Origin: a virus
DNA length: 39,964 nt
Reading direction: 5' to 3' (one strand)
Virus record (IMG/VR): IMGVR_UViG_3300011013_002204
Location: 1 to 39,964 of that record
Below, piece by piece: positions 15,330 through 22,845 of this stretch. Under the pieces are notes generated by a model, which worked only from the letters and a program-made list of their open reading frames with translations, ran no database searches and had not been told where the DNA came from. Positions within the stretch are counted from its first letter, which is position 1. Every line of letters starts with the position of its first letter. The translations under genes were made by a program, and so were the position numbers.

Positions 15330-16310
15330 CTAGTCTACAGTTGAGACTCTTAACTGAGTTACATCTATCTTGTTACAGTAACTATCATAGACATCCTGAC
15401 TATTAGTAGCAATAAATTTCTTACTATCAAACCTCTTCTGTTGAAAGGTATTACGCCTTACTCTTAAAGAGGAAGTAAGTAGTTCACTAGAGTCTCCCAT
15501 TGCTGAAGTAAATTCAGCTCGGGCCTCTTCTTCTAAGGCTTTACCAAGTTCCTGATAGGCTTTACCTTGCATCCATTTATCACTAGCATCTGTTAATTCA
15601 GCTGCAGTGAAGTTAGTAAAGTCAACAGTAGGAGTTCCCCAACATAGATTAGAGAATCTACATCCTTCACATAAAGGATTTTCTACTGGTTCAGGTTCAT
15701 ACCCATCTACTATAATAGAATCAACTGACTCAATTAAAGGAAGGGCAAAGTCAGAATCTTTCTTCTCTATAACATCAGCAAGTTTAACTGATTCTTTATG
15801 CTTAAAGATAACATGGGTTTCTTCCACTGGGTAAGGAAGGTTATTACCGTGCATATAGAGTTGAGTTTGAGCCCTAATTCTAGGGAAGGCTTCCATACCT
15901 TTTTCACTGAACTTCTTAAAAGCCTGATAGTTACGTGCTTTAATCTCTAACATAGCAGGCTTATTCTTAATTTGAGGTCCACCTAAGATGAATCCATCTG
16001 GATGACCCTTTATGCCTGATCTTCCTATAGTAACTTCTGCCTGATTATCGCCAACATAGTCTAAGTCAAATCCTGCTCTTACAAGAAGATCAACTATCTC
16101 AGATTCCTGATAATGTCCATCATCTAGGAGGAGTTGAAGTTGCAAGTCATAGTCTAAATCACTGGCTACCTCACCAGCATTAGTCATCTGAAACCTTTTA
16201 TAGTTATAGTATGTTTCTCTAGGACACGTACTGATACTACTTATACCAAAATAGTTCCTACGTTCCCTACCCCTATATATGTCAAGGACATTCTCTGTTA
16301 AGACACCCAT
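15330..16310 (-). CDS. Cas4/RecB-family PD-(D/E)XK exonuclease with Fe-S Cys set
   Basis: 326 aa. Nuclease motifs are GHPDGF (102-107) and LEIKA (121-125). Four Cys placed as in Cas4/AddB fit a 4Fe-4S cluster: C29 (STCPRE) plus C214, C217 and C223 (CEGCRFSNLC). A QTQLYMHG helix follows the active site. Such phage enzymes resect DNA ends for recombination, which fits the Rad52-like protein and UvrD-like helicase nearby. It may instead degrade host DNA. No Cas1/Cas2 or CRISPR locus is present, so a spacer-acquisition role is not suggested. Confidence 0.88.
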   Translation of the reverse strand: MGVLTENVLDIYRGRERRNYFGISSISTCPRETYYNYKRFQMTNAGEVASDLDYDLQLQLLLDDGHYQESEIVDLLVRAGFDLDYVGDNQAEVTIGRSGIKGHPDGFILGGPQIKNKPAMLEIKARNYQAFKKFSEKGMEAFPRIRAQTQLYMHGNNLPYPVEETHVIFKHKESVKLADVIEKKDSDFALPLIESVDSIIVDGYEPEPVENPLCEGCRFSNLCWGTPTVDFTNFTAAELTDASDKWMQGKAYQELGKALEEEARAEFTSAMGDSSELLTSSLRVRRNTFQQKRFDSKKFIATNSQDVYDSYCNKIDVTQLRVSTVD

Positions 16311-16849
16311 GATAACCTACTCTTTGGTGTTTCTTTAATTAAGGGAAATAGATTTTCCTGGTCAGTATAAACCCACCTAGTAGCAGGTGTAAACTTCATA
16401 TCTTCAAAGGCTTCTTCTAAACTATCAGGAACTGGGTTATTAAATAGAATAACATCATTCTTACCCAGACCATGGTAGTTTATATTACCTGAATTAGTGT
16501 AGTTAACTACTACTGTTTTAGGCTTATTTATCCAAGCAGGTGAAGTAGATCCACTTGAAGGTAAAGTAGGATTAGAAATATGTAAATCTATATCAAACTG
16601 ACAGGTAATAAGAGCAGTAATTAAACTTCCCATACCTGTAGGTATTCCATCATCACTGGTTTGTAGACAAAGCCAACGATTAGTCTTCCTCATATCAGGA
16701 GTAGTAATACTTAATGTGCCTGTAATAATACCTTCAACTAGTTCTTCTATTTTAGGGCCAGAAGTATTTTCCAGATCTATATGAACCATAGGAATACCTA
16801 GATTATGACCCCACTGCCTAGACTTAACCTCAAAATTAGTTGCTTTCAT
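16298..16849 (-). CDS. Hypothetical protein within the preQ gene block
   Basis: 183 aa, not firmly recognised. It appears alpha/beta, with WLCLQTSDDGIPTGMGSL, FDIDLHISNPTLPS, KTVVVNYTNSG and WVYTDQENLFPLI. The order of segments recalls the second half of QueE without the Cys triplet, but this is weak. It overlaps the Cas4-like gene by 13 bp and the following MazG/Nmad-like gene by 14 bp. A role with modified-base synthesis is guessed from position. Confidence 0.65.
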   Translation of the reverse strand: MKATNFEVKSRQWGHNLGIPMVHIDLENTSGPKIEELVEGIITGTLSITTPDMRKTNRWLCLQTSDDGIPTGMGSLITALITCQFDIDLHISNPTLPSSGSTSPAWINKPKTVVVNYTNSGNINYHGLGKNDVILFNNPVPDSLEEAFEDMKFTPATRWVYTDQENLFPLIKETPKSRLSWVS

Positions 16850-17186
16850 TTACTTCCAGCATCCTATAATACAAACTTGCATAAACCGCAATCATAAGAT
16901 TGTCCATAAACTCATCATCTAGTTTATCTTTACCTGCTTTACGCTCAATAAAGATATCCCATAGACGCATACCTTTTCTAAATGTACCAAATACAAGACC
17001 TGCAATACCTGTAGGTCTCCAATCTGAACCATACTGTTTTTGGTTTAACTTAACTGTATCTCTTATATCCTGAAATAAACCTTCTAGATGTTTATCAAAA
17101 TCAGGATGTCTAGTAAAAGGATCAACCCTTCTTGAAACTAAATCATTTATCTTGTTCTGAAAAGGGTCTTCCGGATAGGTGTTCAA
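16836..17186 (-). CDS. DUF1599/Nmad1-like protein, probable TTG start
   Basis: About 116 aa from TTG 17186, chosen because AGAGG lies 9 bases upstream; an upstream TTG at 17204 is possible. The core QKQYGSDWRPTGIAGLVFG followed by FRKGMRLWDI and a helical FMDNLMIAVYASLYYRML resembles the DUF1599 family (nucleotide modification associated domain 1). That family is often found with phage base-modification genes. It sits between QueF/MazG-like and QueE/QueD genes, which fits. Confidence 0.65.
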   Translation of the reverse strand: MNTYPEDPFQNKINDLVSRRVDPFTRHPDFDKHLEGLFQDIRDTVKLNQKQYGSDWRPTGIAGLVFGTFRKGMRLWDIFIERKAGKDKLDDEFMDNLMIAVYASLYYRMLEVNESN

Positions 17187-17436
17187 TATAGATTTCCTCT
17201 GCAAGTCTAAACGAAGTTGCTGCTACCTGAATTGCTTCTTTATAAACCTTGACTAGATCCCTATTATCAGCATTGATTTTAAGTTCATCCCAAAGTTCAT
17301 CAAACTCTTCCTTAATAACAGCATATGCCTCATGATAGGATCTGTAGTTACCGAATTTATTTACTCCCTTAGTTATCTCTTGATAAAATTCAGTAACTAC
17401 TTCATCCTGACGACCTGGGGACTCATATGTCGGCAT
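17143..17436 (-). CDS. MazG-like nucleotide pyrophosphohydrolase
   Basis: About 97 aa from ATG 17436; in-frame ATG 17448 and TTG 17451 lack a ribosome site. KFGNYRSYHEAYAVIKEEFDELWDELK carries the E-E-x-x-E/D metal helix of all-alpha NTP pyrophosphatases, followed by KEAIQVAATSFRLAEEI. Relatives cleave unwanted (d)NTPs to NMPs. Next to preQ genes it may remove canonical dGTP or its damaged forms, but this is inference. It overlaps queF by 14 bp. Confidence 0.78.
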   Translation of the reverse strand: MPTYESPGRQDEVVTEFYQEITKGVNKFGNYRSYHEAYAVIKEEFDELWDELKINADNRDLVKVYKEAIQVAATSFRLAEEIYIEHLSGRPFSEQDK

Positions 17437-17884
17437 ATTCACTCTCATCAAATAAAGGCCCTACTGATACTGATTCAGGAATACCACCTCTATTATTAAA
17501 ATCACCTCTTACATAGAGACGTTTGGGGTTTATTGCCTGATGAAAGTCAGTATAAATCTGATTGACTAATTCTTCATAGAAGTGACCTTCATTACGATAG
17601 GAAACTATATAGAACTTTGCTGACTTTAATTCAATGCACCAACCATCAGGTACATACTCAACATAGAGTTTACAGAAATCAGGTTGACCTGTTACAGGAC
17701 ATAAAGATGTTAACTCATCAGTTGTCCAAATTACTCTATAGTCATGTTGAGGAGCATTTTGAGGAGCAGGAAAGATATGTAATTCCTTTTCTCCATGTAG
17801 ATGTACTATCTCTACTTCTTTATCTGATAAAGTGTAAAGATTAGGATTAGCAACTCCTAGTGCAGGTATTTTAGCCTCTTCCAT
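17423..17884 (-). CDS. queF: NADPH-dependent preQ0 reductase
   Basis: 153 aa, the short unimodular type. The catalytic Cys is C62 in SLCPVTGQPDF. CIELKSAKFYIVSYRNEG holds the QueF family motif (E84, K86, S87) and substrate loop, and RGDFNNRGG follows near residue 127. It reduces the nitrile of preQ0 to the aminomethyl group of preQ1 using NADPH. Its presence beyond QueC means the end product here is likely preQ1 rather than preQ0. It overlaps the second DpdA-like gene by 14 bp. Confidence 0.95.
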   Translation of the reverse strand: MEEAKIPALGVANPNLYTLSDKEVEIVHLHGEKELHIFPAPQNAPQHDYRVIWTTDELTSLCPVTGQPDFCKLYVEYVPDGWCIELKSAKFYIVSYRNEGHFYEELVNQIYTDFHQAINPKRLYVRGDFNNRGGIPESVSVGPLFDESEYADI

Positions 17885-18704
17885 GTGATAAGGACCCCTT
17901 TAACATACAAATATTCCATAGCCAGTCTTCTTTTATATTCAGAAGTGTCTGTGCAGGAGTAAAATAGTCAAAATATACACCTTTAGGTACTAAAGGCTCT
18001 ATTCCAAACTTTCTACCATTAAGGGCGTTAGTAATAGGTGCTCCAGTATCTACACTAACTTCTGGACTTAACCCATTCCAGTGATTGGGACCATTCCAAA
18101 CAGTCTGGTCATTATAAATAGCAAACTCTTCTAAGGTATTCATCCCCAACAGATGATAACGGTTGAATGTTATGCCTGCTTTAGATAACTCTTTAATAGC
18201 TAAGATTCTAGTTCTACTAAGTTCTGCAAGGTTAGCTCTATTAGTATCATGTTCAGGTAACTTTGAACGGTGTGCTAAAGTTATATCATAGGGAATACAT
18301 ACTGTACTAAAACCCCAATCTTCCTTTAGAACTCTGCCACATTCAACTACTTCCTGATATGTAGTACCCTGAATAACAGGCCATACCTTATCTTTACCCC
18401 ATAAACTGACAGCATCATCTAAAATGCCTAGAGTTGCCTTTAAGTCGTTTAGATGATCTGGAGGTATTATATAAGTAGGATTTAGTACCTGATTAACTTC
18501 TTCCATTTCCTCTAAAGTTACAGGCTCACCCAGTTCATTAACTGAGTTATCTAAAACTACTTCCCTACCCTCTTTTACCATCTGTAAATAGTGAGCAAGG
18601 TACCTATCTTCTGTACATAGATGAGTTAAAACAAAGTCAAAGTCTGTTAGATGAGGTAATAGACTAAGGAGGCTTACTGGTGCCTCCATAGCTAAACTAA
18701 CCAT
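17871..18704 (-). CDS. dpdA: TGT/DpdA-like DNA 7-deazaguanine transglycosylase, copy 2
   Basis: 277 aa. The TIM-barrel TGT/DpdA pattern is clearer than in copy 1: EVVLDNSVNELGEPVTLEE near residue 47 (candidate catalytic Asp), PTYIIPPDHL near 76, DKVWPVIQGTTYQEVVECG near 104 and FSTVCIPYD near 132, with HLLGMNTLEEF in the second half. Phage DpdA enzymes insert preQ0 or preQ1 for guanine in DNA. The gene is tightly coupled to folE (TAATG) upstream and queF downstream, which supports a DNA-modification role. No tRNA-type C-terminal zinc site is seen. Confidence 0.75.
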   Translation of the reverse strand: MVSLAMEAPVSLLSLLPHLTDFDFVLTHLCTEDRYLAHYLQMVKEGREVVLDNSVNELGEPVTLEEMEEVNQVLNPTYIIPPDHLNDLKATLGILDDAVSLWGKDKVWPVIQGTTYQEVVECGRVLKEDWGFSTVCIPYDITLAHRSKLPEHDTNRANLAELSRTRILAIKELSKAGITFNRYHLLGMNTLEEFAIYNDQTVWNGPNHWNGLSPEVSVDTGAPITNALNGRKFGIEPLVPKGVYFDYFTPAQTLLNIKEDWLWNICMLKGSLSHGRG

Positions 18705-19234
18705 TAAAACGTGCCTCTACTCTGTTCAGTTGTAACAGGAGCACTCTGATGAGCACCCCTAAACATTAGACATCCATGTACTCCAGTAACTGATACTTTA
18801 ACCCCAATAGGATTTACTCTTGAGTATAGAGTATCAGCAAGTTCCCTAGTATACATTTCCTGCATAATAGGACGTTTACCTAATATAACTGCTATCCTAG
18901 CAAACTTAGAAAGGCCCAAAACCCTTCCATTAGGAGCATAACTAATATCTACAGAATATGTACAGGGAAGTAGATGATGAGGACATAAAGTTACTACATC
19001 TATATTAGATATAGTCATGAGTTCCTCATACTTGTCCTCAAACAACTTAGTATGCTGATCTAGTTCCTTATTTATTCTATTAGGTGTCCAGCAGAAGTCT
19101 GAAAACATCTTCTGTAAGCGTTCTGCTGTACCTTTAAACTGATTGGATCCCTCCCAACCCCCATATGTATGAAACAAACTACCTACCATATCAGTAAATG
19201 GTGCTTTAGGTAGATGAGTATGATTATCCGTCAA
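18704..19234 (-). CDS. folE: GTP cyclohydrolase I, TTG start
   Basis: 176 aa from TTG 19234. AGGAGG stands five bases before this TTG, and it leaves an 11-bp overlap with the previous gene; an ATG at 19372 would overlap by 149 bp. The FolE signature is CPHHLLPCTYSVDISYAPNG with GLSKFARI after it. The zinc ligands are the Cys and His of CPHH and a later Cys (GVHGCLMFRGA). It converts GTP to dihydroneopterin triphosphate, the entry to preQ0 synthesis. Expression is coupled to the DpdA-like gene. Confidence 0.95.
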   Translation of the reverse strand: MTDNHTHLPKAPFTDMVGSLFHTYGGWEGSNQFKGTAERLQKMFSDFCWTPNRINKELDQHTKLFEDKYEELMTISNIDVVTLCPHHLLPCTYSVDISYAPNGRVLGLSKFARIAVILGKRPIMQEMYTRELADTLYSRVNPIGVKVSVTGVHGCLMFRGAHQSAPVTTEQSRGTF

Positions 19235-19712
19235 AGATTCCTCCTCTTTTGATTCTTCCGACGCTCCAAGCATGTTCAATTGCATTTTGTACTTGCTCCG
19301 ATATTGTTGTCTCAGTTTCTTCATCGAAACTTGGGGTATGTAGTATATCCTCCGCCCTATCACTCCCCACACCTAGAACATCTAGACCCTGAACTTCACA
19401 TCTGGGACATTCAGCACCATCAGCAGGAGTTCCCCTTTCTAAACGAACAACACCTTCCACACGGCAGTTAGGACATCTTATAGTTATAGTATAGAATAAC
19501 TCTTTATAGAAGATCTTTGTTAGTTCTTCCCTATAAACCTCTGAAGCCTCCTGTCTTGAAGAAAATATCTTACTAGTTAAAGGATCTTCCTTTTCTTCAG
19601 GGTCTGACTCTACTGAGCCAAATTCTATCCCTTCAGAATAAGAAACTGAAGCTCTACGCTTACCTTTCTTCTGCTTAAAGGGATTGCCAAAGAGTGCCTT
19701 TTTAATATCCAT
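19224..19712 (-). CDS. Zinc-ribbon hypothetical protein
   Basis: 162 aa. The central CPNC and CPRC pairs, about 22 residues apart, form a zinc ribbon. The N-terminus is basic (NPFKQKKGKRRA) and the middle acidic. The C-terminal helix (EQVQNAIEHAWSVGRIKRGG) is amphipathic. No family recognised. It lies between queC and folE with overlaps at both ends. Confidence 0.75.
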   Translation of the reverse strand: MDIKKALFGNPFKQKKGKRRASVSYSEGIEFGSVESDPEEKEDPLTSKIFSSRQEASEVYREELTKIFYKELFYTITIRCPNCRVEGVVRLERGTPADGAECPRCEVQGLDVLGVGSDRAEDILHTPSFDEETETTISEQVQNAIEHAWSVGRIKRGGIFDG

Positions 19713-20416
19713 TAGTTATACTCCGTTGGATCTGCAATGCCCACTTCAGCAAAGGCTGATAACCTTATCTGACAGGAATCACATTCACCACAAGCTTTTT
19801 CACCCCCATTATAACATGAGTAGGTTAAGTCCAAAGGAGCCTGTAAGTCTAATCCCCACTTAATTATATCTACTTTACTCTTACCTATAATAGGAGTCTC
19901 AATAGTTATAGTGTGGCCAGTCTCTACAAATCTCTTTCTAGCTAAATTTAGGGCCTGGCTAGCAGCCAAAACAAATTCTGGTCTACAATCTGGATACCCA
20001 CTGTAATCAACAGCATTAAATCCAGTATAGACCTCATCTGCTTCTATTGTATCAGCATAACCAAAGGCATAGGTTAAGAACAGCATATTTCTTTGTGGTA
20101 CCCAGGTACTAGGTATTCCTTCTTCAGTTCCTGCTTTAGGTGGTGTAGGAACCTTAAATTCTTGTTTATCTCCTACTACAAGAGAAGTAGCACCATTAAA
20201 GAAGTTCTCACTAAAAGGAATTCTTACAAACTGGTGTGTCTTAACTCCTAAAGTCTTCCCAATAACCGAAGCCTGTTCAAGTTCTCTTGCTCCATGCCTT
20301 TGTCCATAAGAGAAACTCATAGCATGAAGGTCCTCCCCTTTGTTCAGGGCCTGTTTAGCAATACAGGATGTAACTGTACTATCTAAACCTCCTGATAGCA
20401 TGACCAACCTAGTCAT
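19712..20416 (-). CDS. queC: 7-cyano-7-deazaguanine (preQ0) synthase
   Basis: 234 aa. The ATP-binding PP-loop SGGLDST is at residues 8-14, followed by SFSYGQRH, TWVPQRNMLF and GFNAVDYSGYPDCRPEF. A C-terminal zinc site is formed by SCYNGG, ACGECDSC and IRLSAF. It converts 7-carboxy-7-deazaguanine to preQ0 with ATP and ammonia. It overlaps the following and preceding genes by 1-4 bp. Confidence 0.96.
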   Translation of the reverse strand: MTRLVMLSGGLDSTVTSCIAKQALNKGEDLHAMSFSYGQRHGARELEQASVIGKTLGVKTHQFVRIPFSENFFNGATSLVVGDKQEFKVPTPPKAGTEEGIPSTWVPQRNMLFLTYAFGYADTIEADEVYTGFNAVDYSGYPDCRPEFVLAASQALNLARKRFVETGHTITIETPIIGKSKVDIIKWGLDLQAPLDLTYSCYNGGEKACGECDSCQIRLSAFAEVGIADPTEYN

Positions 20417-20694
20417 ATAGAAAATCTCCTCTCAATATCGTCTAGCTTTAAAAAGGATGCTACCTCATGAATAAGGTTCATCTCTTTAGTAGTAAAAGAA
20501 CCCTGAGCCCAATCTGTTTTCATCTTACCCATAACTTCAGATAAATTACTGAACTCAGTTAAGCACTGCCTAGCAGTACCCCTGTCTAACTTAATAGACT
20601 TTTTATCCCCTTCTTCTGCTAAAAGTCCCTCTAGATAAGGAGCAATAGGTTCAATCCATTCTGATTTTATCACTACTGAATGTAGATTAGGCAC
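20413..20694 (-). CDS. Small hypothetical protein between helicase and queC
   Basis: 93 aa, not recognised. Mostly helical and mixed charge (LPNLHSVVIKSEW, later EMNLIHEVASFLKLDDIERR). It overlaps the helicase stop by 1 bp and queC by 4 bp, so it is certainly translated in this operon. Confidence 0.75.
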   Translation of the reverse strand: MPNLHSVVIKSEWIEPIAPYLEGLLAEEGDKKSIKLDRGTARQCLTEFSNLSEVMGKMKTDWAQGSFTTKEMNLIHEVASFLKLDDIERRFSI

Positions 20695-21686
20695 TATGTC
20701 CCCCTTGGAGTATATACATGCTCCTGTCTAAGATTAGGTACAAAAGCTTCAAGTTGCATTACTAGGTCAAACTCTGCTAAAGTTTCAGCATAACCAGAAA
20801 CAGCTCTTGAAACTGCTACATAGTATACATTCATTTCTTCAGCATCCCTTTTAGATACTCTACTACGTCCAAAAGTATAAGCTGGAGGGGACCAACCATG
20901 CAAGATAACATTAGAGAACTCTAAACCCTTTGCTTTATGTATAGTAGAGATCCTAATACCACTACTACCAAAGAAAGCAACTTCTCTACGACCCTGTCTT
21001 CTAATAGTATGTCCTATTTTCTGTGTCTTAAGAATCTCACTTGCTGACTGAACAGCATCATTTGACCTACACAGTATAGAAGTTATACCATTCTCATTTA
21101 TGCCTCTAGATAAAGTTCCTCTTGGGTAGATCCTATTTAACCTATCACATACTTTCTGAGTAGAACGATAGTTGTTCTTTAACTCAAAAGATTTACAGCC
21201 AGCCCCTATAAGTATATCTAGGGCTTCTGATCCCATAGCACCACCATACCCATATATACTTTGATAGGGGTCCCCTACTGCAAATAAGGAACCCCCAGGT
21301 TTAATTAGTGATAGTGCTACTTCCATCTGTTCAGGTGTTAGGTCTTGAACTTCGTCAACTAAAACCCAAGTGAACTTATCTTTACCCTCCATGATGTACC
21401 TTGCAAGTAGGTCATCATGATCCTTTTCCCATCCAACTACTGAATGACAGAAGGAATGAATCGTACCTGCAAGTACACCAGGAGTACGAGCACGAATTTC
21501 TGCTGCGGCTGCTCGAGTGAAGGTAAGACAGATTATATCACTAATACCTAAAGTCATTAGGTACTCAGCTTTTGCTGTCAGTGCCCTAGTTTTACCTGAA
21601 CCAGGACCAGCAATACACACAGTAGAGGAAGAATACTGTACTGTGTCTTGCTGATCCTGATCCAGATTAAGAGGAAGAGAAGACAT
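20694..21686 (-). CDS. Short UvrD/Rep-like superfamily 1 helicase
   Basis: 330 aa, about half of UvrD. Motif I is AGPGSGKT (26-33), Ia is CLTFTRAAAAEIR, II is VLVDEVQDLT, III is GDPYQSIYGY, IV is NNYRST, V is TIHKAKGLEFSNVILHGW, and VI is YVAVSRAV. All ATPase motifs are present, but the 1B/2B accessory domains are mostly missing. It likely unwinds or strips DNA 3'-5' during replication or recombination. The start overlaps the preceding small gene (TAATG). Confidence 0.93.
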   Translation of the reverse strand: MSSLPLNLDQDQQDTVQYSSSTVCIAGPGSGKTRALTAKAEYLMTLGISDIICLTFTRAAAAEIRARTPGVLAGTIHSFCHSVVGWEKDHDDLLARYIMEGKDKFTWVLVDEVQDLTPEQMEVALSLIKPGGSLFAVGDPYQSIYGYGGAMGSEALDILIGAGCKSFELKNNYRSTQKVCDRLNRIYPRGTLSRGINENGITSILCRSNDAVQSASEILKTQKIGHTIRRQGRREVAFFGSSGIRISTIHKAKGLEFSNVILHGWSPPAYTFGRSRVSKRDAEEMNVYYVAVSRAVSGYAETLAEFDLVMQLEAFVPNLRQEHVYTPRGT

Positions 21687-21859
21687 TAAAACTTTCTTAG
21701 GTGTCCTAGACTATTATAAGGTAAATTCATAAGTCTAGTACGTCTTGGTTTTGGTTTTGATTCTTTATCATCTGTTTCAGGCTTAGGTGGTGCTAAAACT
21801 GCCACTGGTGTTACTTCAACATGACCTGTACCATGACAGGTAGGACAAGGATGCGTCAT
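21686..21859 (-). CDS. 57-aa CxxCxGxG zinc-knuckle protein
   Basis: MTHPCPTCHGTGHVEV... begins with a single DnaJ-type CPTCHGTG knuckle. A Pro/Lys-rich linker and a basic C-terminus (PRRTRLMNLPYNSLGHLRKF) follow. AAGGGGG lies just before the ATG. The stop overlaps the helicase ATG (TAATG). Single-knuckle proteins of this kind are frequent in phages; the role is unknown. Confidence 0.75.
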   Translation of the reverse strand: MTHPCPTCHGTGHVEVTPVAVLAPPKPETDDKESKPKPRRTRLMNLPYNSLGHLRKF

Positions 21860-21879
21860 AATCCCCCTTTACTTGTAAA

Positions 21880-21990
21880 CAAAAAAGAAGGATGGTTGAA
21901 AGATGTCCACGATTACAGCTGGCCCCACACGTGACGGGAGGTAGTTTAGGGGAGGTTCCCTATGCCAGTTTCCCGATCTTTCAACCATCC
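21880..21990 (-). ncRNA. Pseudoknotted structured RNA with U-tail
   Basis: Plus coordinates of the pairings: outer stem 21890-21904 with 21976-21990 (15 bp, perfect); helix A 21917-21923 with 21964-21970 (7 bp, one G-U); helix B 21935-21939 with 21971-21975 (5 bp); hairpin 21947-21951 with 21958-21962. A and B cross, forming an H-type pseudoknot, and the arms A, B and outer stem follow one another without a gap (21964-21990). On the minus strand the outer stem is followed by TTCTTTTTTG, an intrinsic-terminator tail, which fixes the strand. It is not a tRNA and matches no RNA class I can name. It may be a small RNA, a riboswitch-like attenuator or a stable 3' end for the P2 transcript. Confidence 0.7.
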
Positions 21991-21995
21991 GAAAT

Positions 21996-22034
21996 CTCCC
22001 TTATGTACAGGAGGTGAGTGTCTGTACTCGGGAG
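21996..22034 (-). other. Second hairpin next to the structured RNA
   Basis: Stems ctccc/gggag (21996-22000 with 22030-22034) and gtacag/ctgtac (22005-22010 with 22022-22027), loop gaggtgagtgt. It lies between the DUF669-like stop and the pseudoknot, probably in the same transcript. There is no coding potential in 21991-22055. Confidence 0.6.
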
Positions 22035-22055
22035 TCAGGTTTTATTTAGTTGTAA

Positions 22056-22526
22056 TTAAAAGGCTGTTGCTTCGTCCCAGGTGTCTCTATGAGAAACACG
22101 GCGAGGACGGGAGCGTACAACGTCTTCATAGGTCTCGTTGCGGATGAAAACGACACATTCGCGACCGATATAGTTCTCAGGTTGAACCTTGAACATCTTA
22201 TCTTTCATCGCTTCTGCCTCTTCACCCAGCGCAGTCAAGGTCTGATAGAGTGAAAACAGAGCCTGAGGCTGCAGGCTGTAAGTCCTAAACAACTTACGTC
22301 CTGAAAACTCTGAAGGTTCTGAAATATTGAACTCTACATCAACCTTGCCTTGTCCAGATCGAGCCTTACCGGGTTCGAACTTGGTTACCATGCACAGGTA
22401 CGGAGCATCGTCAGGTAATGGATCTATATCCTGTACAGCACTGAAATCTAGAACGATCTCATCACTATCGGAATCAAGAGCATCTACGGGAATAGGCTCG
22501 TCTTGGGCTGCTTTACGCGTAGTCAT
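22056..22526 (-). CDS. DUF669-like phage protein, possible ssDNA-binding
   Basis: 156 aa. The N-terminus is acidic (DALDSDSDEIVLDFS). The core YLCMVTKFEPGKARSGQGK, SGRKLFRTYSLQPQALFSL, QTLTALGEE and IGRECVVFI resembles phage DUF669 proteins, which are found with recombination genes and thought to bind ssDNA or partner with annealing proteins. The neighbours, a Rad52-like protein and a helicase, fit. A 79-bp untranslated leader lies upstream. Confidence 0.7.
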   Translation of the reverse strand: MTTRKAAQDEPIPVDALDSDSDEIVLDFSAVQDIDPLPDDAPYLCMVTKFEPGKARSGQGKVDVEFNISEPSEFSGRKLFRTYSLQPQALFSLYQTLTALGEEAEAMKDKMFKVQPENYIGRECVVFIRNETYEDVVRSRPRRVSHRDTWDEATAF

Positions 22527-22605
22527 CTGAGTGTTTATTCCTTCATCGTGAGGTCATCACGGAATTTAGTATTAGGTTTCCATACCCCTTTAAACTACCT
22601 CTGGT

Positions 22606-22845
22606 TTACTCTACATCTCCTTGTAAGAACGTTAGGTCTTGGCATGTCTGACACATAGCTGATATATACCATTCCCTAATAGAAAGACTATCTCTTAGGT
22701 CTTTATCAGGGTCACAAGAGTTACCACACATAGAACATATGTGCTTTTCAACTGCTTCACTAGGACTTAAACCTACTGGGGACATAAGTTTTAACATCTG
22801 CTCAATAGCAGGATTTCTACCATTAGCCCCTTCCCCACTATACAT
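22606..22845 (-). CDS. Phage zinc-finger protein with two CxxC pairs
   Basis: 79 aa. CSMCGNSCD and MCQTCQDLTF form a zinc site around RDSLSIREWYISAM. The layout C-x2-C...F/LRD-LS-x-REW...C-x2-CQD is common in small phage proteins. A DNA- or protein-binding adaptor role is likely but unproven. It overlaps the Rad52-like gene by 8 bp. Confidence 0.75.
   Translation of the reverse strand: MYSGEGANGRNPAIEQMLKLMSPVGLSPSEAVEKHICSMCGNSCDPDKDLRDSLSIREWYISAMCQTCQDLTFLQGDVE

Noticed and set aside
15330-16310. Cas4 as part of a CRISPR adaptation module
   Set aside because: No Cas1 or Cas2 is nearby; stand-alone Cas4-like nucleases are common in phages next to recombination genes.
19235-19372. N-terminal extension of FolE from ATG 19372
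   Set aside because: It would overlap the previous gene by 149 bp; the TTG at 19234 has AGGAGG at ideal spacing and fits the FolE length.
21890-21990. tRNA or tmRNA gene
   Set aside because: The outer stem is 15 bp, there is no T-loop or anticodon arm pattern and no CCA end; the helices cross.
22527-22605. Possible small gene or promoter in the gap before the DUF669-like gene
   Set aside because: No frame beyond three codons and no -35/-10 pair; only a 5-bp hairpin (CGTGA/TCACG) is seen.
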